Origin: Hymenobacter amundsenii
Lineage (GTDB): Bacteria; Bacteroidota; Bacteroidia; Cytophagales; Hymenobacteraceae
Direction: 5' to 3'
DNA: 64,000 nucleotides
Assembly: GCF_002204745.1 (NCBI RefSeq)
Contig: NZ_NIRR01000019.1
Span: 21,492-85,491 of the forward strand
Position 1 is the first letter of the stretch; every line of letters begins with the position of its first letter. The translations under genes were made by a program, and so were the position numbers. This document shows, one piece after another, positions 8,444-16,463 of the stretch. The notes below the pieces were generated by a model. The model worked only from the letters and a program-made list of their open reading frames with translations. It was not told the DNA's origin and ran no database searches.

Positions 8444-10333
8444 ATGCGGCGTATCCTGCTATTCGCGGTACTACTGGGCAGCCTCTTGGGCGGCCGGGCC
8501 GGTTATGCGGATACGGTAGACGCGCTGCTGGCTCAATTACGCACCCAGCCCCCCGATACGGGCCGCGTACGGCGCCTCAACCAGCTCACGTACCTGCTGC
8601 ACGACGATGAGCCCACCCGCGGGCTGCTTTATGGCGAGCAAAGCGTTGCCCTAGCCCGCCAGTTACCCGACCAATCCGGGCTTATGGACGGCCTGCTCGC
8701 GCTGGCCAGTTGCTACGCCAATCTGTCCGACGACCCCCATGCCCTGCAGTTGCAGCAGGAAGCGCTGCTACTGGCCCGGCAGCTGCGCTCCGTTGAGGGG
8801 CAGGTGCGCAGCTACGTGGGCATGGGCAGTGTGTACCACGAGCGCAACGATACCGCGGCGGCCCTGCGCAACTACCTCCGGGCGCTCGAATTTGCCTATC
8901 GGCCCGGCGTGAGCATTGGCACCCAGGTATTGCTGTTTGGCAATTTGGGCAACCTATATTTCACGACCGGCAACCGGCCGCAGGGCCTAGTGTTTACGCG
9001 CCGGGCCCTGCAACTGGCCCGCCGTAGCGGCGACCAGGTTGGCGAGTCGCTGTACTTGGCCAACTTGGGGTCATACTACCTGCAGATGAACCAGCTGAGC
9101 ACGGCCGAGGGGCTACTGCGCAAAGCAGTGAGCCTGCTCGAACCGCTTGGTAACCAGCGTTTCCAGTCTGGGCACTTGGAGCTACTGGCCAACATCCTGC
9201 TGCTGCGTAACGAAATCGATGAGGCCGATAACCTTACCCGCCAGGCCTTGCAGCAGGCCCGCCGCCTTGGCTACCAGGAGCGGGTGCTCGATGCTTACAA
9301 CCTGCTGGCCGCCATCAGTGCCCGCCGCAACGATTACGAGCAGGCATTTGACTGGCAGAACCGTTTTCGGGTTCTAAACGACAGCATCAACAGCCGCTCG
9401 CGCCAACAAACGCTGCTGGCCTTGCAAACCCGCTATGAGACGGCCGACAAGGAGCAACAGATTCAGCAACTTATTGACCGCGAGGGCACCATGCAGCAGC
9501 GCAGCCAGGCATTGGGGGGTGCTACGGTAGCCCTGCTGCTCGGGTTGGGTGGCGTGGGCCTGCTCTATGTGCAGCTGCGGCGCAGCCGGGCGGCCCTGGC
9601 GACCAATAATCAGGCTTTAAGCGAGGCAACTCAGGAATTGCGCCAGCTCGCTGCGTCCAAAGACCGCCTGTATGCCATCGTCGCCCACGATTTACGCGGG
9701 CCGGTTACCTCGTTTGCCAGCGTCACCGAGCTAATCGATTTCTACCTCAAGCAGGGCGACGAGGCCGGACTGCGCCGGTTGCCCGAGCTCGTGCGTCAGT
9801 CGGCCCAGCAGCTCAACCATTTGCTCGACAATCTGCTCAACTGGGCTGTGAGCCAGACTGGTGAGCTGGCTTTCCGGCCCCAGGTTTTGGCCGTTGATGA
9901 ATTGCTGGAAGGCGCGCACCACCTCTACGCCAATGCCTTGGAGGCCAAGCAAATCACACTGAAATTCGACTCTCCGGCCGGGCTAACGGTATGGGCCGAC
10001 GCGCACATGAGCCAGACAGTGCTGCGTAACTTAATGGGCAACGCGCTCAAGTTTACGCCCGCCGGGGGCTGCATTGTGCTCGGGGCCGTTCCCGAACCTG
10101 ACCACCACATCACGTTGCGCGTGCAGGATACGGGCCCGGGCATCGAACCTGGGCAAATAGCTGCTTTGCTTTCTTCGGCCGCGCTGGCCCCGCCCTTGCA
10201 CGGCCCCCGTTCGGGCACCGGCCTGGGCCTGCTGCTATGCCGGGCTTTTACGGCCCGGCAGTCGGGCATTCTGCGCATCGATAGCACGCCTGGGCAAGGC
10301 ACCACGGTGTCCGTTACGCTGCCGGCTGCTTAG
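8444..10333 (+). CDS. TPR sensor histidine kinase
   Basis: This 629-residue membrane kinase has a signal peptide (about 1-22) and a periplasmic array of tetratricopeptide repeats to about residue 310 (repeated ALxLARxLG/NLGxLYxxxGN patterns). A short coiled linker and a single membrane helix (near 355-376) follow. HisKA has phospho-acceptor His415 in YAIVAHDLRGPV. The HATPase domain has an N-box NLMGNALKFTP near 529-539, plus DTGPGIE and a GTGLGLLL G2 box. No response regulator is adjacent, so it is an orphan kinase. TPR sensors of this layout are common in Bacteroidota; the signal is unknown. Confidence 0.9.
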   Translation: MRRILLFAVLLGSLLGGRAGYADTVDALLAQLRTQPPDTGRVRRLNQLTYLLHDDEPTRGLLYGEQSVALARQLPDQSGLMDGLLALASCYANLSDDPHALQLQQEALLLARQLRSVEGQVRSYVGMGSVYHERNDTAAALRNYLRALEFAYRPGVSIGTQVLLFGNLGNLYFTTGNRPQGLVFTRRALQLARRSGDQVGESLYLANLGSYYLQMNQLSTAEGLLRKAVSLLEPLGNQRFQSGHLELLANILLLRNEIDEADNLTRQALQQARRLGYQERVLDAYNLLAAISARRNDYEQAFDWQNRFRVLNDSINSRSRQQTLLALQTRYETADKEQQIQQLIDREGTMQQRSQALGGATVALLLGLGGVGLLYVQLRRSRAALATNNQALSEATQELRQLAASKDRLYAIVAHDLRGPVTSFASVTELIDFYLKQGDEAGLRRLPELVRQSAQQLNHLLDNLLNWAVSQTGELAFRPQVLAVDELLEGAHHLYANALEAKQITLKFDSPAGLTVWADAHMSQTVLRNLMGNALKFTPAGGCIVLGAVPEPDHHITLRVQDTGPGIEPGQIAALLSSAALAPPLHGPRSGTGLGLLLCRAFTARQSGILRIDSTPGQGTTVSVTLPAA

Positions 10334-10361
10334 CAAACCTGTTCCCCGTTGCTCGTTTCGT

Positions 10362-10369
10362 TACTTTTG
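10362..10369 (+). promoter_or_regulatory. -7 element just before the hydrolase start
   Basis: TACTTTTG matches TAnnTTTG exactly and ends 7 bp before the ATG at 10377. Transcription would start within a few bases of the start codon, so the mRNA would be nearly leaderless. Confidence 0.45.
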
Positions 10370-10376
10370 CCTTACT

Positions 10377-11156
10377 ATGCTGCAACTCCATTACCGCGAA
10401 GTAGGGCAAGGCGCTCCGTTGGTTGTCCTGCACGGGCTGTTCGGAACCCTCGATAACTGGCAGACGCTGGCCCGCCGCTGGGCGGAGGCCGGCTACCGCG
10501 TTATTTCGGCCGATTTACGCAACCACGGCCGTTCGCCCCACTCGCCCGAGCACACTTATACGGCTATGGCAGAAGACGTACTGGGCCTCTTCGACCAGCT
10601 TGGTCTGGGCCCCGACACCACACTGCTTGGCCATAGCATGGGTGGCAAAGTGGCCATGCGCTTCGCCCTCGACTACCCCGACCGCCTGGGCAAGCTCATT
10701 GTGGTTGATATTGCGCCCCGCGCCTCGGATATGCGCCACCAGGATGAGATTCTGGACGGCCTCAACGCCGTGGATTTCACGCAGTGCGATGGCCGCCAGG
10801 CCGCCGACGATGCCCTGGCCCGCCACATTTCCAGCTTCGGGGTGCGGCAGTTCCTGCTCAAAAACCTGTATCGCCAAGACGATAACTCGTTTGCCTGGCG
10901 CATCAACCTGCCGGTGCTCACGGCCGAAATGGCGGCCATTGGAACCGAGATAACGGGTGCCCAGCCCTTCCTCAAGCCCGCCCTGTTCATCAACGGCGGC
11001 ATGTCCGATTACATCGATGCTACCGACAAGCTCCACGGTATCCCGGCCCTGTTTCCGAACTCGCAGGTAGCCACCATACTCGACGCCGGCCACTGGGTGC
11101 ATTCCGAAAAACCCGATGAGGTATTCGGGCTGGTGCAGGCATTCGTTGGGCAGTGA
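10377..11156 (+). CDS. alpha/beta-fold hydrolase, YbfF-like
   Basis: A 259-residue esterase-like protein. The oxyanion motif VVLHGLFGTLDNW (about 16-28) and the SADLRNHGRSPHS segment are typical of the YbfF/acyl-CoA thioesterase-like branch. The nucleophile Ser87 lies in LGHSMGGK, with an acid in GGMSDYI near 208 and His near 238 in DAGHWVHSEKP. The triad is complete and there is no signal peptide. It lies between the kinase and the methyltransferase gene, with a palindromic terminator-like element after it. Substrate unknown. Confidence 0.85.
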   Translation: MLQLHYREVGQGAPLVVLHGLFGTLDNWQTLARRWAEAGYRVISADLRNHGRSPHSPEHTYTAMAEDVLGLFDQLGLGPDTTLLGHSMGGKVAMRFALDYPDRLGKLIVVDIAPRASDMRHQDEILDGLNAVDFTQCDGRQAADDALARHISSFGVRQFLLKNLYRQDDNSFAWRINLPVLTAEMAAIGTEITGAQPFLKPALFINGGMSDYIDATDKLHGIPALFPNSQVATILDAGHWVHSEKPDEVFGLVQAFVGQ

Positions 11157-11167
11157 GTGGGGAATTC

Positions 11168-11196
11168 AGGAGAGTCATGCTCAGCATGACTCTCCT
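11168..11196. repeat. GTCATGCT palindrome, terminator-like
   Basis: Perfect 14-bp arms (11168-11181 and 11183-11196) around a single base form a strong hairpin after the hydrolase stop. The core GTCATGCT recurs in two other palindromes of the window, near 51.8 and 56.4 kb, so it is probably a dispersed element that also serves as terminator. Confidence 0.65.
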
Positions 11197-11250
11197 ATTT
11201 CTATCGTTCACTCACTCATTCACCCACCCACTCAATAACTCATCTGCCTC

Positions 11251-11958
11251 ATGCTCGGCACACTTTACCTGATTCCGACTATTCTGGCCGACGATACGGA
11301 GGCGCAGGTGTTGCCGCCGCAGGTGGCGGCGCGGGTGGCGGCGCTGTCGTGTTTTCTGGTCGAAAATGCCCGTACGGCCCGGCGCTTTATTAAGCGGGTG
11401 GCCCCGGAGCACGTCATCGAGCAACTAAAAATCAGCGTAATTGACAAGGACAGCACCGAGGCCCAGGTGCAGGCCGCGCTGCAACCGGTGCTGAGTGGCC
11501 AGGATGCGGGCGTGATTTCGGAAGCTGGCTGCCCCGGCATTGCCGACCCGGGGGCCGAACTGGCCCGCCGGGCCCACCAGTTGGGCATTCGGGTGGTGCC
11601 ACTGGTAGGGCCGTCGTCGTTGCTACTGGCCCTGATGGCTTCAGGCATGAACGGGCAGAGCTTCGCGTTTCACGGCTATTTGCCCATTGAGCGCGGCCCT
11701 AGGCTAGCAGCCATCAAGAAGCTGGAGTTGCAAGCGTTACAGCTGCACCAGACTCAGCTGTTCATCGAAACACCCTACCGCAACCTGCCTTTACTGGAAG
11801 ATTTGCTCGCCGGCCTGCACCCCGGCACCCGCCTGTGCGTGGCGGCCAGCCTCACGGCTCCCAACGAGTTCATTATCACCGATACCGTAGCCGGCTGGAA
11901 AAAGCGCCCCCGCCCCGACATCCACAAGCAGCCCGCCGTTTTCCTAATCGGGCAGTAA
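11251..11958 (+). CDS. SAM-dependent methyltransferase, RsmI/YraL family
   Basis: This 235-residue member of the tetrapyrrole-methylase fold belongs to COG0313. RsmI proteins 2'-O-methylate C1402 of 16S rRNA. Family blocks seen are GTLYLIPTIL at the N-terminus, VISEAGCPGIADPG near 86-99, VGPSSLLLALMASGM, and the ETPYRNLPLLEDLL motif near 170. The segment following the N-terminal block departs from canonical RsmI (there is no clear GNLGDI motif), as is usual for the Bacteroidota branch, so exact target and position are uncertain. It is convergent with feoB, whose stop is only 19 bp away. Confidence 0.8.
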   Translation: MLGTLYLIPTILADDTEAQVLPPQVAARVAALSCFLVENARTARRFIKRVAPEHVIEQLKISVIDKDSTEAQVQAALQPVLSGQDAGVISEAGCPGIADPGAELARRAHQLGIRVVPLVGPSSLLLALMASGMNGQSFAFHGYLPIERGPRLAAIKKLELQALQLHQTQLFIETPYRNLPLLEDLLAGLHPGTRLCVAASLTAPNEFIITDTVAGWKKRPRPDIHKQPAVFLIGQ

Positions 11959-11977
11959 GAGGGCGTTGCCCGCGCGC

Positions 11978-14164
11978 TTACTTCATCAACTGGTACACGG
12001 CCAGCGAGGCGAAATAGGCCAGGCCGGTCATGTATACCAGTTGCAGGATGGGCCACTTCCAGCCCTTGGTTTCGCGGTAAGTGGCAGCCAGCGTGCTCAT
12101 GCACTGCATGGCGAATACGTAGAATACAAGCAACGAAAAGGCCCGCGCCGGGGTGAAGAAGGGCTGGCCATAAATGTCCTTCTCGGCGGCCAGTTTCTGC
12201 TGCACCGTCAGCTCGTCGGCGCCCTGGCCCACGCTGTAAATCGTGCTCATTGTGCCCACGAATACCTCACGAGCGGCGAAGGAGGTAATAAGCGAAATGC
12301 CGATTTTCCAGTCGAAGCCCAACGGGCGAATGGCCGGCTCCAGCACGTGGCCGAACATGCCGGCGTAGGAGTTTTCGAGCCGCTCGGAGGCTACGCGAGC
12401 ATCGGTTTGCTCGGGGCCCAGATTTTGGGCGGCGGCCGTGGTGCGGGCCTGGGCTTCGACGCGCTCCAGGCGGCCGGGCGGGCCGTAAGTGGCCAGTACC
12501 CACAGAATGATGGAAATGGCCAGGATAACCTTACCGGCCTGAAACACGAAGGCCTTCACTTTCTCCAGAATAGTCAGGCCCACATTTTTCCAGCGCGGCC
12601 AGCGGTACACCGGAAACTCCATGATGAAGTAGCTCCGCTCCCGGGTTTTGAGCAGCAGTTTCATGGCCCAGGCCGAGAAGATAGCCGCGAAAAAACCCAG
12701 CAAATACAGCCCCATCAGCGCAAAGCCGCGCAGGTTGAAGACGCCCAGCACCGGCTCGTCGGGCACTACCAACCCGATAAGCACGGTATACACCGGAATC
12801 CGGGCCGAGCATGACATGAGCGGGGTCACGAAGATGGTGATAAGCCGGTCTTTGCGGTTTTCGATGGTGCGGGCGCTCATAATGGCTGGCACGGCGCATG
12901 CCACGCCCGAAATCAAGGGCACAATGCTCTTGCCATTCAGCCCGAAGCGCCGCATGATGCGGTCCATCATGAACGTGACGCGGGCCATGTAGCCGGTTTC
13001 CTCCAGCACCGCGATGAAGGCGAAGAGCAGCGCAATCTGGGGAATGAAAATCAGCACCCCGCCCAGGCCCGCCAGCACGCCCTCGGTGAGCAGGCTGATG
13101 AGTGGGCCATCGAAGTTGGTCTGGATAAGACTATTGATCCAGGCCACGCCTTGGTCGATGAGCTCCATGGGGTAGCTGGCCCAGGCAAACACGGCCTGGA
13201 ACATCATAAATAGCACCCCGAAGAAAATAGCATAACCCCATATTTTGTGGGTCAGCACCTTGTCGAGGCGGTTGCTATAGGGCTCGTTTTTCTCGGTGCG
13301 CGTTACCGTCACGCAATTCAGCAGAATCTCGTTGATGCGGCCGTAGCGGGCAATGGTTTCCTGGGCTTGGCGGGCGGTGGGCCGGAAATCGTACTGCTCG
13401 GTCAGTTCCTGCACGTAAGCCCGGTCATCGGGCGTCAGGAAGCTGATGTGGCGGTACTGGTGGGCGTAGTGCAGCGCCAGGTAGTCGTTGTGCAGGTTGA
13501 AGTAGTAGCGGATCTGCCGGATCATGGGCAGCAGTTCCTCTTCGGGCTCATAGAAACCCACTGTGGGCGCCCCGAGCATCTGGGCCATCAGGATTTTGAG
13601 GGCTGCGATGCCCACGCCTTTGCGGGCATTCATGGGCACCACCGGCACGCCCAACTCCTGCTGCAATGCTGCCACATCGATGTGCACGCCGTGCTGGTCG
13701 GCCGTGTCCATCATATTGAGGGCCAGAATAGTGGGCAGACCCATGTCGGCCAGCTGGGTGAACAGCAGCAGGTTGCGGCGCAGGTTGCTGGCGTCCACCG
13801 TCACGACCACGAAATCGGGGTACTGGGAACTGGTGCGGTCGTAGAACAGGTCGGTGATGACCTTCTCATCGAGGCTCTTGGGGTAGAGCGAATAGGTGCC
13901 CGGCAGGTCGATGATTTCGGCCCGCATTTGGGGCGTGAGCTGACTGATGCCGCTTTTGCGGTCGACCGTTACGCCCGGAAAGTTGCCCACCTTTTGGTTT
14001 AGGCCAGTGAGCTGATTGAACAGCGACGACTTGCCCGAGTTGGGGTTGCCCACCAGCGCAATGCGCGTGAGCGGGCCGGGGTGGCGTACTGCGGCCGCTT
14101 CCAGCCGACTCGCCGATTCGGGCGCTCCGGCCCGGCCCATTACTGCTGGCTCACCCCTCATCAA
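11978..14164 (-). CDS. feoB: ferrous iron transport protein B
   Basis: FeoB is the inner-membrane Fe(II) transporter. This 728-residue protein has an N-terminal G domain with the P-loop GNPNSGKSS (about 39-47), a VTVDRKSG switch I region, DLPGTYSL (G3) and NMMD (G4). The helical membrane part from about residue 300 includes two Gate-type repeats with a SCSARIPVY segment. The start at 14164 leaves a roughly 30-residue leader before the G domain; internal ATG codons are possible starts. feoA is 8 bp upstream, so the two form the usual feoAB operon. Confidence 0.95.
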   Translation of the reverse strand: MMRGEPAVMGRAGAPESASRLEAAAVRHPGPLTRIALVGNPNSGKSSLFNQLTGLNQKVGNFPGVTVDRKSGISQLTPQMRAEIIDLPGTYSLYPKSLDEKVITDLFYDRTSSQYPDFVVVTVDASNLRRNLLLFTQLADMGLPTILALNMMDTADQHGVHIDVAALQQELGVPVVPMNARKGVGIAALKILMAQMLGAPTVGFYEPEEELLPMIRQIRYYFNLHNDYLALHYAHQYRHISFLTPDDRAYVQELTEQYDFRPTARQAQETIARYGRINEILLNCVTVTRTEKNEPYSNRLDKVLTHKIWGYAIFFGVLFMMFQAVFAWASYPMELIDQGVAWINSLIQTNFDGPLISLLTEGVLAGLGGVLIFIPQIALLFAFIAVLEETGYMARVTFMMDRIMRRFGLNGKSIVPLISGVACAVPAIMSARTIENRKDRLITIFVTPLMSCSARIPVYTVLIGLVVPDEPVLGVFNLRGFALMGLYLLGFFAAIFSAWAMKLLLKTRERSYFIMEFPVYRWPRWKNVGLTILEKVKAFVFQAGKVILAISIILWVLATYGPPGRLERVEAQARTTAAAQNLGPEQTDARVASERLENSYAGMFGHVLEPAIRPLGFDWKIGISLITSFAAREVFVGTMSTIYSVGQGADELTVQQKLAAEKDIYGQPFFTPARAFSLLVFYVFAMQCMSTLAATYRETKGWKWPILQLVYMTGLAYFASLAVYQLMK

Positions 14165-14172
14165 CCCGGAAA

Positions 14173-14439
14173 TTACTTCAGAAGAATGGTGGCTGCCTCG
14201 CTCACCCGCAGCGATAAGGTATAGTCGGCCATGTCGCCCACCACCAGCGTAATGGGGCAGCCCAGCGGCGCGCGGCTATTGAGCCGGACCTGCACCCCCG
14301 GAATGCAACCCATTTCCAACAGCTTGAGGGCCATTTCAGGGTCCTCAAGGCAGCAGATCGTGCCCGCCTCGCCCAACTGAAGGTCTTTGACGCTGCGGCG
14401 GGCGGCCGGCGAAGCGGCAGGAGAGGGACGATTGGACAC
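14173..14439 (-). CDS. feoA: ferrous iron transport protein A
   Basis: A small cytosolic SH3-like protein required for FeoB function. The FeoA domain occupies the C-terminal 75 residues (SVKDLQLGEAGTICCLEDP through TLSLRVSEAATILLK). The open frame continues upstream to 14823, but a promoter-like sequence (TACCTTTG on the minus strand, 14470-14477) lies inside that extension. I therefore choose GTG at 14439, giving 88 residues; ATG at 14523 (116 residues) is the main alternative. It is followed by feoB after 8 bp. Confidence 0.8.
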   Translation of the reverse strand: MSNRPSPAASPAARRSVKDLQLGEAGTICCLEDPEMALKLLEMGCIPGVQVRLNSRAPLGCPITLVVGDMADYTLSLRVSEAATILLK

Positions 14440-14469
14440 GGGCAGGGGGCTATTTAGATTCACTACAAA

Positions 14470-14502
14470 CAAAGGTACCACCCTTTTATGTTTCGGCCAA
14501 AA
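14470..14502 (-). promoter_or_regulatory. feoAB promoter
   Basis: On the minus strand TTTTG (14502-14498) is followed after 20 bp by TACCTTTG (14477-14470), a good match to the Bacteroidota -33/-7 pair. It ends 30 bp before the GTG start chosen for feoA. No recognisable Fur box was identified. Confidence 0.5.
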
Positions 14503-14656
14503 TTGCGGCTTCTCCTTGGCCATGGTGACAACCAGATAAATACCGGCCCTATAATTATTCCCAAGTGAAATTGCACTAATATAAATATTCTTTGAAGTAA
14601 TACCGTAAGTGCCTATTTTCATTGTAGTTTTGGCATATAACCTAGTCCGACTGCTC

Positions 14657-15556
14657 ATGTTCCAACGTTTACTTACTCTCCTTTGTCTGCTGCTCGCACT
14701 CCCGCTGCTGAGCGTTGCCCAGGACGCTAAAATCACCGGCCGCATCGTCGATGAAAAGACGAAAGAGCCCATTCCCTTCGCCTCTATTGGCCTGAAAGAA
14801 GAGCAGACCGGCGCCCTCACCAACGAGTACGGCTTTTTTCAGATGGCCATGCCCCAAAAGAATCCGCAAGACTCCTTGATGGTAGTGGCGCTGGGTTACA
14901 AGCGCAAATCAGTGCTCGTCAAGCCCGGCATCAAGGTGCAGGACATGATTGTGGAGGTAACCAAACTGGCCGTCGAACTGAAAAACGTGCAGGTAACCAG
15001 CAGCGCCAAAATCAAGAACCTCGACCTGGGTTCGCGCTCTAGCACGCCCGGCGAGGGCATGATTCAGGGCATGCCCGGCAGCCAGTATGCCTTCTTCGTA
15101 AAGAACGAGAAGGCCAAAACGCTCGGTAACGTGCGAACCGTATCGTTCTATATTGGCGAAAACGGATTTCCCCGCGAGCCGTTTCGGGTACGCCTCTACA
15201 AGGCCGATGGCAACTACAACTCGCCCAACACTGACCTACTAACCGAAAACATCGTGGTATCGGCTCCGAAAGGCGGCGAGTGGTACACCATCGACCTGAC
15301 CGAATACAACATTGAAGCCCCTAAAGAAGGGTTCTTCGTGGCCATGGAGTGGATTGTGAGTGGCGACAACTTCTACTCGGTCAATTTCATGGACAACTAC
15401 ACGCCCTACGGCCAGATTCTGAAGCCCACCTTCGAGTACAAAGAGGCCCTGACCTGGAACTACACCATGGGCCGCGGCTGGAGCCTCATCACGCTGGCTA
15501 ACGACGGCAAGCGCTACAACGCCATGATCCGCGCCGAAGTCGACCAGATCAAATAG
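14657..15556 (+). CDS. exported carboxypeptidase-regulatory-like protein
   Basis: This 299-residue protein has a clear signal peptide (MFQRLLTLLCLLLALPLLSVAQ). A CarboxypepD_reg-like beta-sandwich follows (about 24-110: ITGRIVDEKTKEPIPFASIGLKEEQTGALTN). The rest is an unassigned domain resembling proteins that normally carry a TonB plug, but no barrel follows. ATG at 14657 is chosen because it begins the signal peptide; the frame is open 48 bp further upstream. Likely periplasmic or outer-membrane associated. It is divergent from feoA and converges on the OmpA lipoprotein across a large inverted repeat. Function unknown. Confidence 0.75.
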   Translation: MFQRLLTLLCLLLALPLLSVAQDAKITGRIVDEKTKEPIPFASIGLKEEQTGALTNEYGFFQMAMPQKNPQDSLMVVALGYKRKSVLVKPGIKVQDMIVEVTKLAVELKNVQVTSSAKIKNLDLGSRSSTPGEGMIQGMPGSQYAFFVKNEKAKTLGNVRTVSFYIGENGFPREPFRVRLYKADGNYNSPNTDLLTENIVVSAPKGGEWYTIDLTEYNIEAPKEGFFVAMEWIVSGDNFYSVNFMDNYTPYGQILKPTFEYKEALTWNYTMGRGWSLITLANDGKRYNAMIRAEVDQIK

Positions 15557-15752
15557 AATCACAGATGGTGCAGATGATTAGATGCCACTGATGCAGGCGT
15601 CATCAACGAAGCAACCCCAGCAAAAAAGAAGAGCCCGGCTAATCAGCCGGGCTCTTCTTTTTTGTATCCAACAAAGTTTGGTTGATGATGGGTACAAGCT
15701 GACGCCTGCATCAGTGATATCCAATCATCTGCACCATCTGTGATTCTATTTG
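15551..15752. repeat. long inverted repeat bracketing a bidirectional terminator
   Basis: Arms of about 54 bp (15551-15604 and 15699-15752) are inverted copies with only three mismatches. Each arm begins inside the 3' end of a convergent gene and includes its AAATAG stop region. The two genes therefore end in the same 29-bp sequence before the first mismatch. The central hairpin 15627-15660 is a separate terminator. Confidence 0.9.
15625..15662. terminator. bidirectional intrinsic terminator
   Basis: A GC-rich stem (AAGAAGAGCCCGGCT / AGCCGGGCTCTTCTT) with a 3-4 base loop is flanked by an A-run on the left and a T-run on the right, so it can stop transcription from both convergent genes. Confidence 0.9.
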
Positions 15753-16375
15753 AGCACGGCGATTTCGACGCGGCGGTTTTGCTGGCGGCCGGCGGCGGTG
15801 GCGTTGGTGGCTACGGGGTTTTTCTCACCCATCGACTCGATACTTACCATATCCGCCTTCATCATGCCTTTGCTTACGAGCCAGTTCTGCACAGCCATTG
15901 CCCGCTCCCGGGCCAGTTCCATGTTGTAGTCTTTGGTGCCCCGCGAGTCGGCAAAGCCCAGTACGCGTACCTGCTTAGCAGGATAGCGACGGTTGATAGA
16001 GGCGCTAATTTCGGAGAGGGCCCGCGTAGCCGAAGGCTTAATGACCGCTTTGTCGGTTTCGAAGAGGACTTCCTCATCCATACCGTACAGGTTGAGGCGG
16101 TCGTTTTCGCGCACCTTAATTTCGGGCAGGTCGATTTCGTCTAGTTGGGCGTCGCGCATATCGGCGTCGTTCACCGTGAAAACATCTTCGACAGCGTTTT
16201 CGGTGGCATTGGCAGCCGAATTGGCCATCCCCTCGGCCGTCCGGCCGTTATCGAATACCACCGCCGTGTCGGCAGTAGCTTCGGAAGCTTCGTTTACCTC
16301 CGACGGGTTCTTAAGATCGGAGCAGGAAGCCAGCAGGGCAATGGCAGCAAGAGCGGGAAGGAATATCTTTTTCAT
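15746..16375 (-). CDS. OmpA-family lipoprotein
   Basis: A 209-residue lipoprotein with signal peptide and lipobox LLASC (Cys18). A linker of about 70 residues is rich in Glu/Asp/Ala. The C-terminal OmpA-like peptidoglycan-binding domain (about 100-205) carries FADSRGTKDYNMELARERA and a GRQQNRRVEI end. It probably tethers the outer membrane to peptidoglycan, Pal-like. It lies 88 bp downstream of murF-alr on the same strand. Its 3' end is shared with the inverted repeat at 15.55-15.75 kb. Confidence 0.88.
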   Translation of the reverse strand: MKKIFLPALAAIALLASCSDLKNPSEVNEASEATADTAVVFDNGRTAEGMANSAANATENAVEDVFTVNDADMRDAQLDEIDLPEIKVRENDRLNLYGMDEEVLFETDKAVIKPSATRALSEISASINRRYPAKQVRVLGFADSRGTKDYNMELARERAMAVQNWLVSKGMMKADMVSIESMGEKNPVATNATAAGRQQNRRVEIAVLK

Positions 16376-16463
16376 GGAAAGGGAGGTGTAGGGGTAGAAA
16401 ATCAGTACAGTCCGCTTACGGCTATATTCTTCGGAGGTTATATTGGGCCAGCTAAACGGGCTA

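Noticed and set aside
15551..15752. Insertion sequence with long terminal repeats
   Set aside because: Only 94 bp lie between the arms, holding a terminator and no transposase; better described as an inverted repeat or a miniature element.
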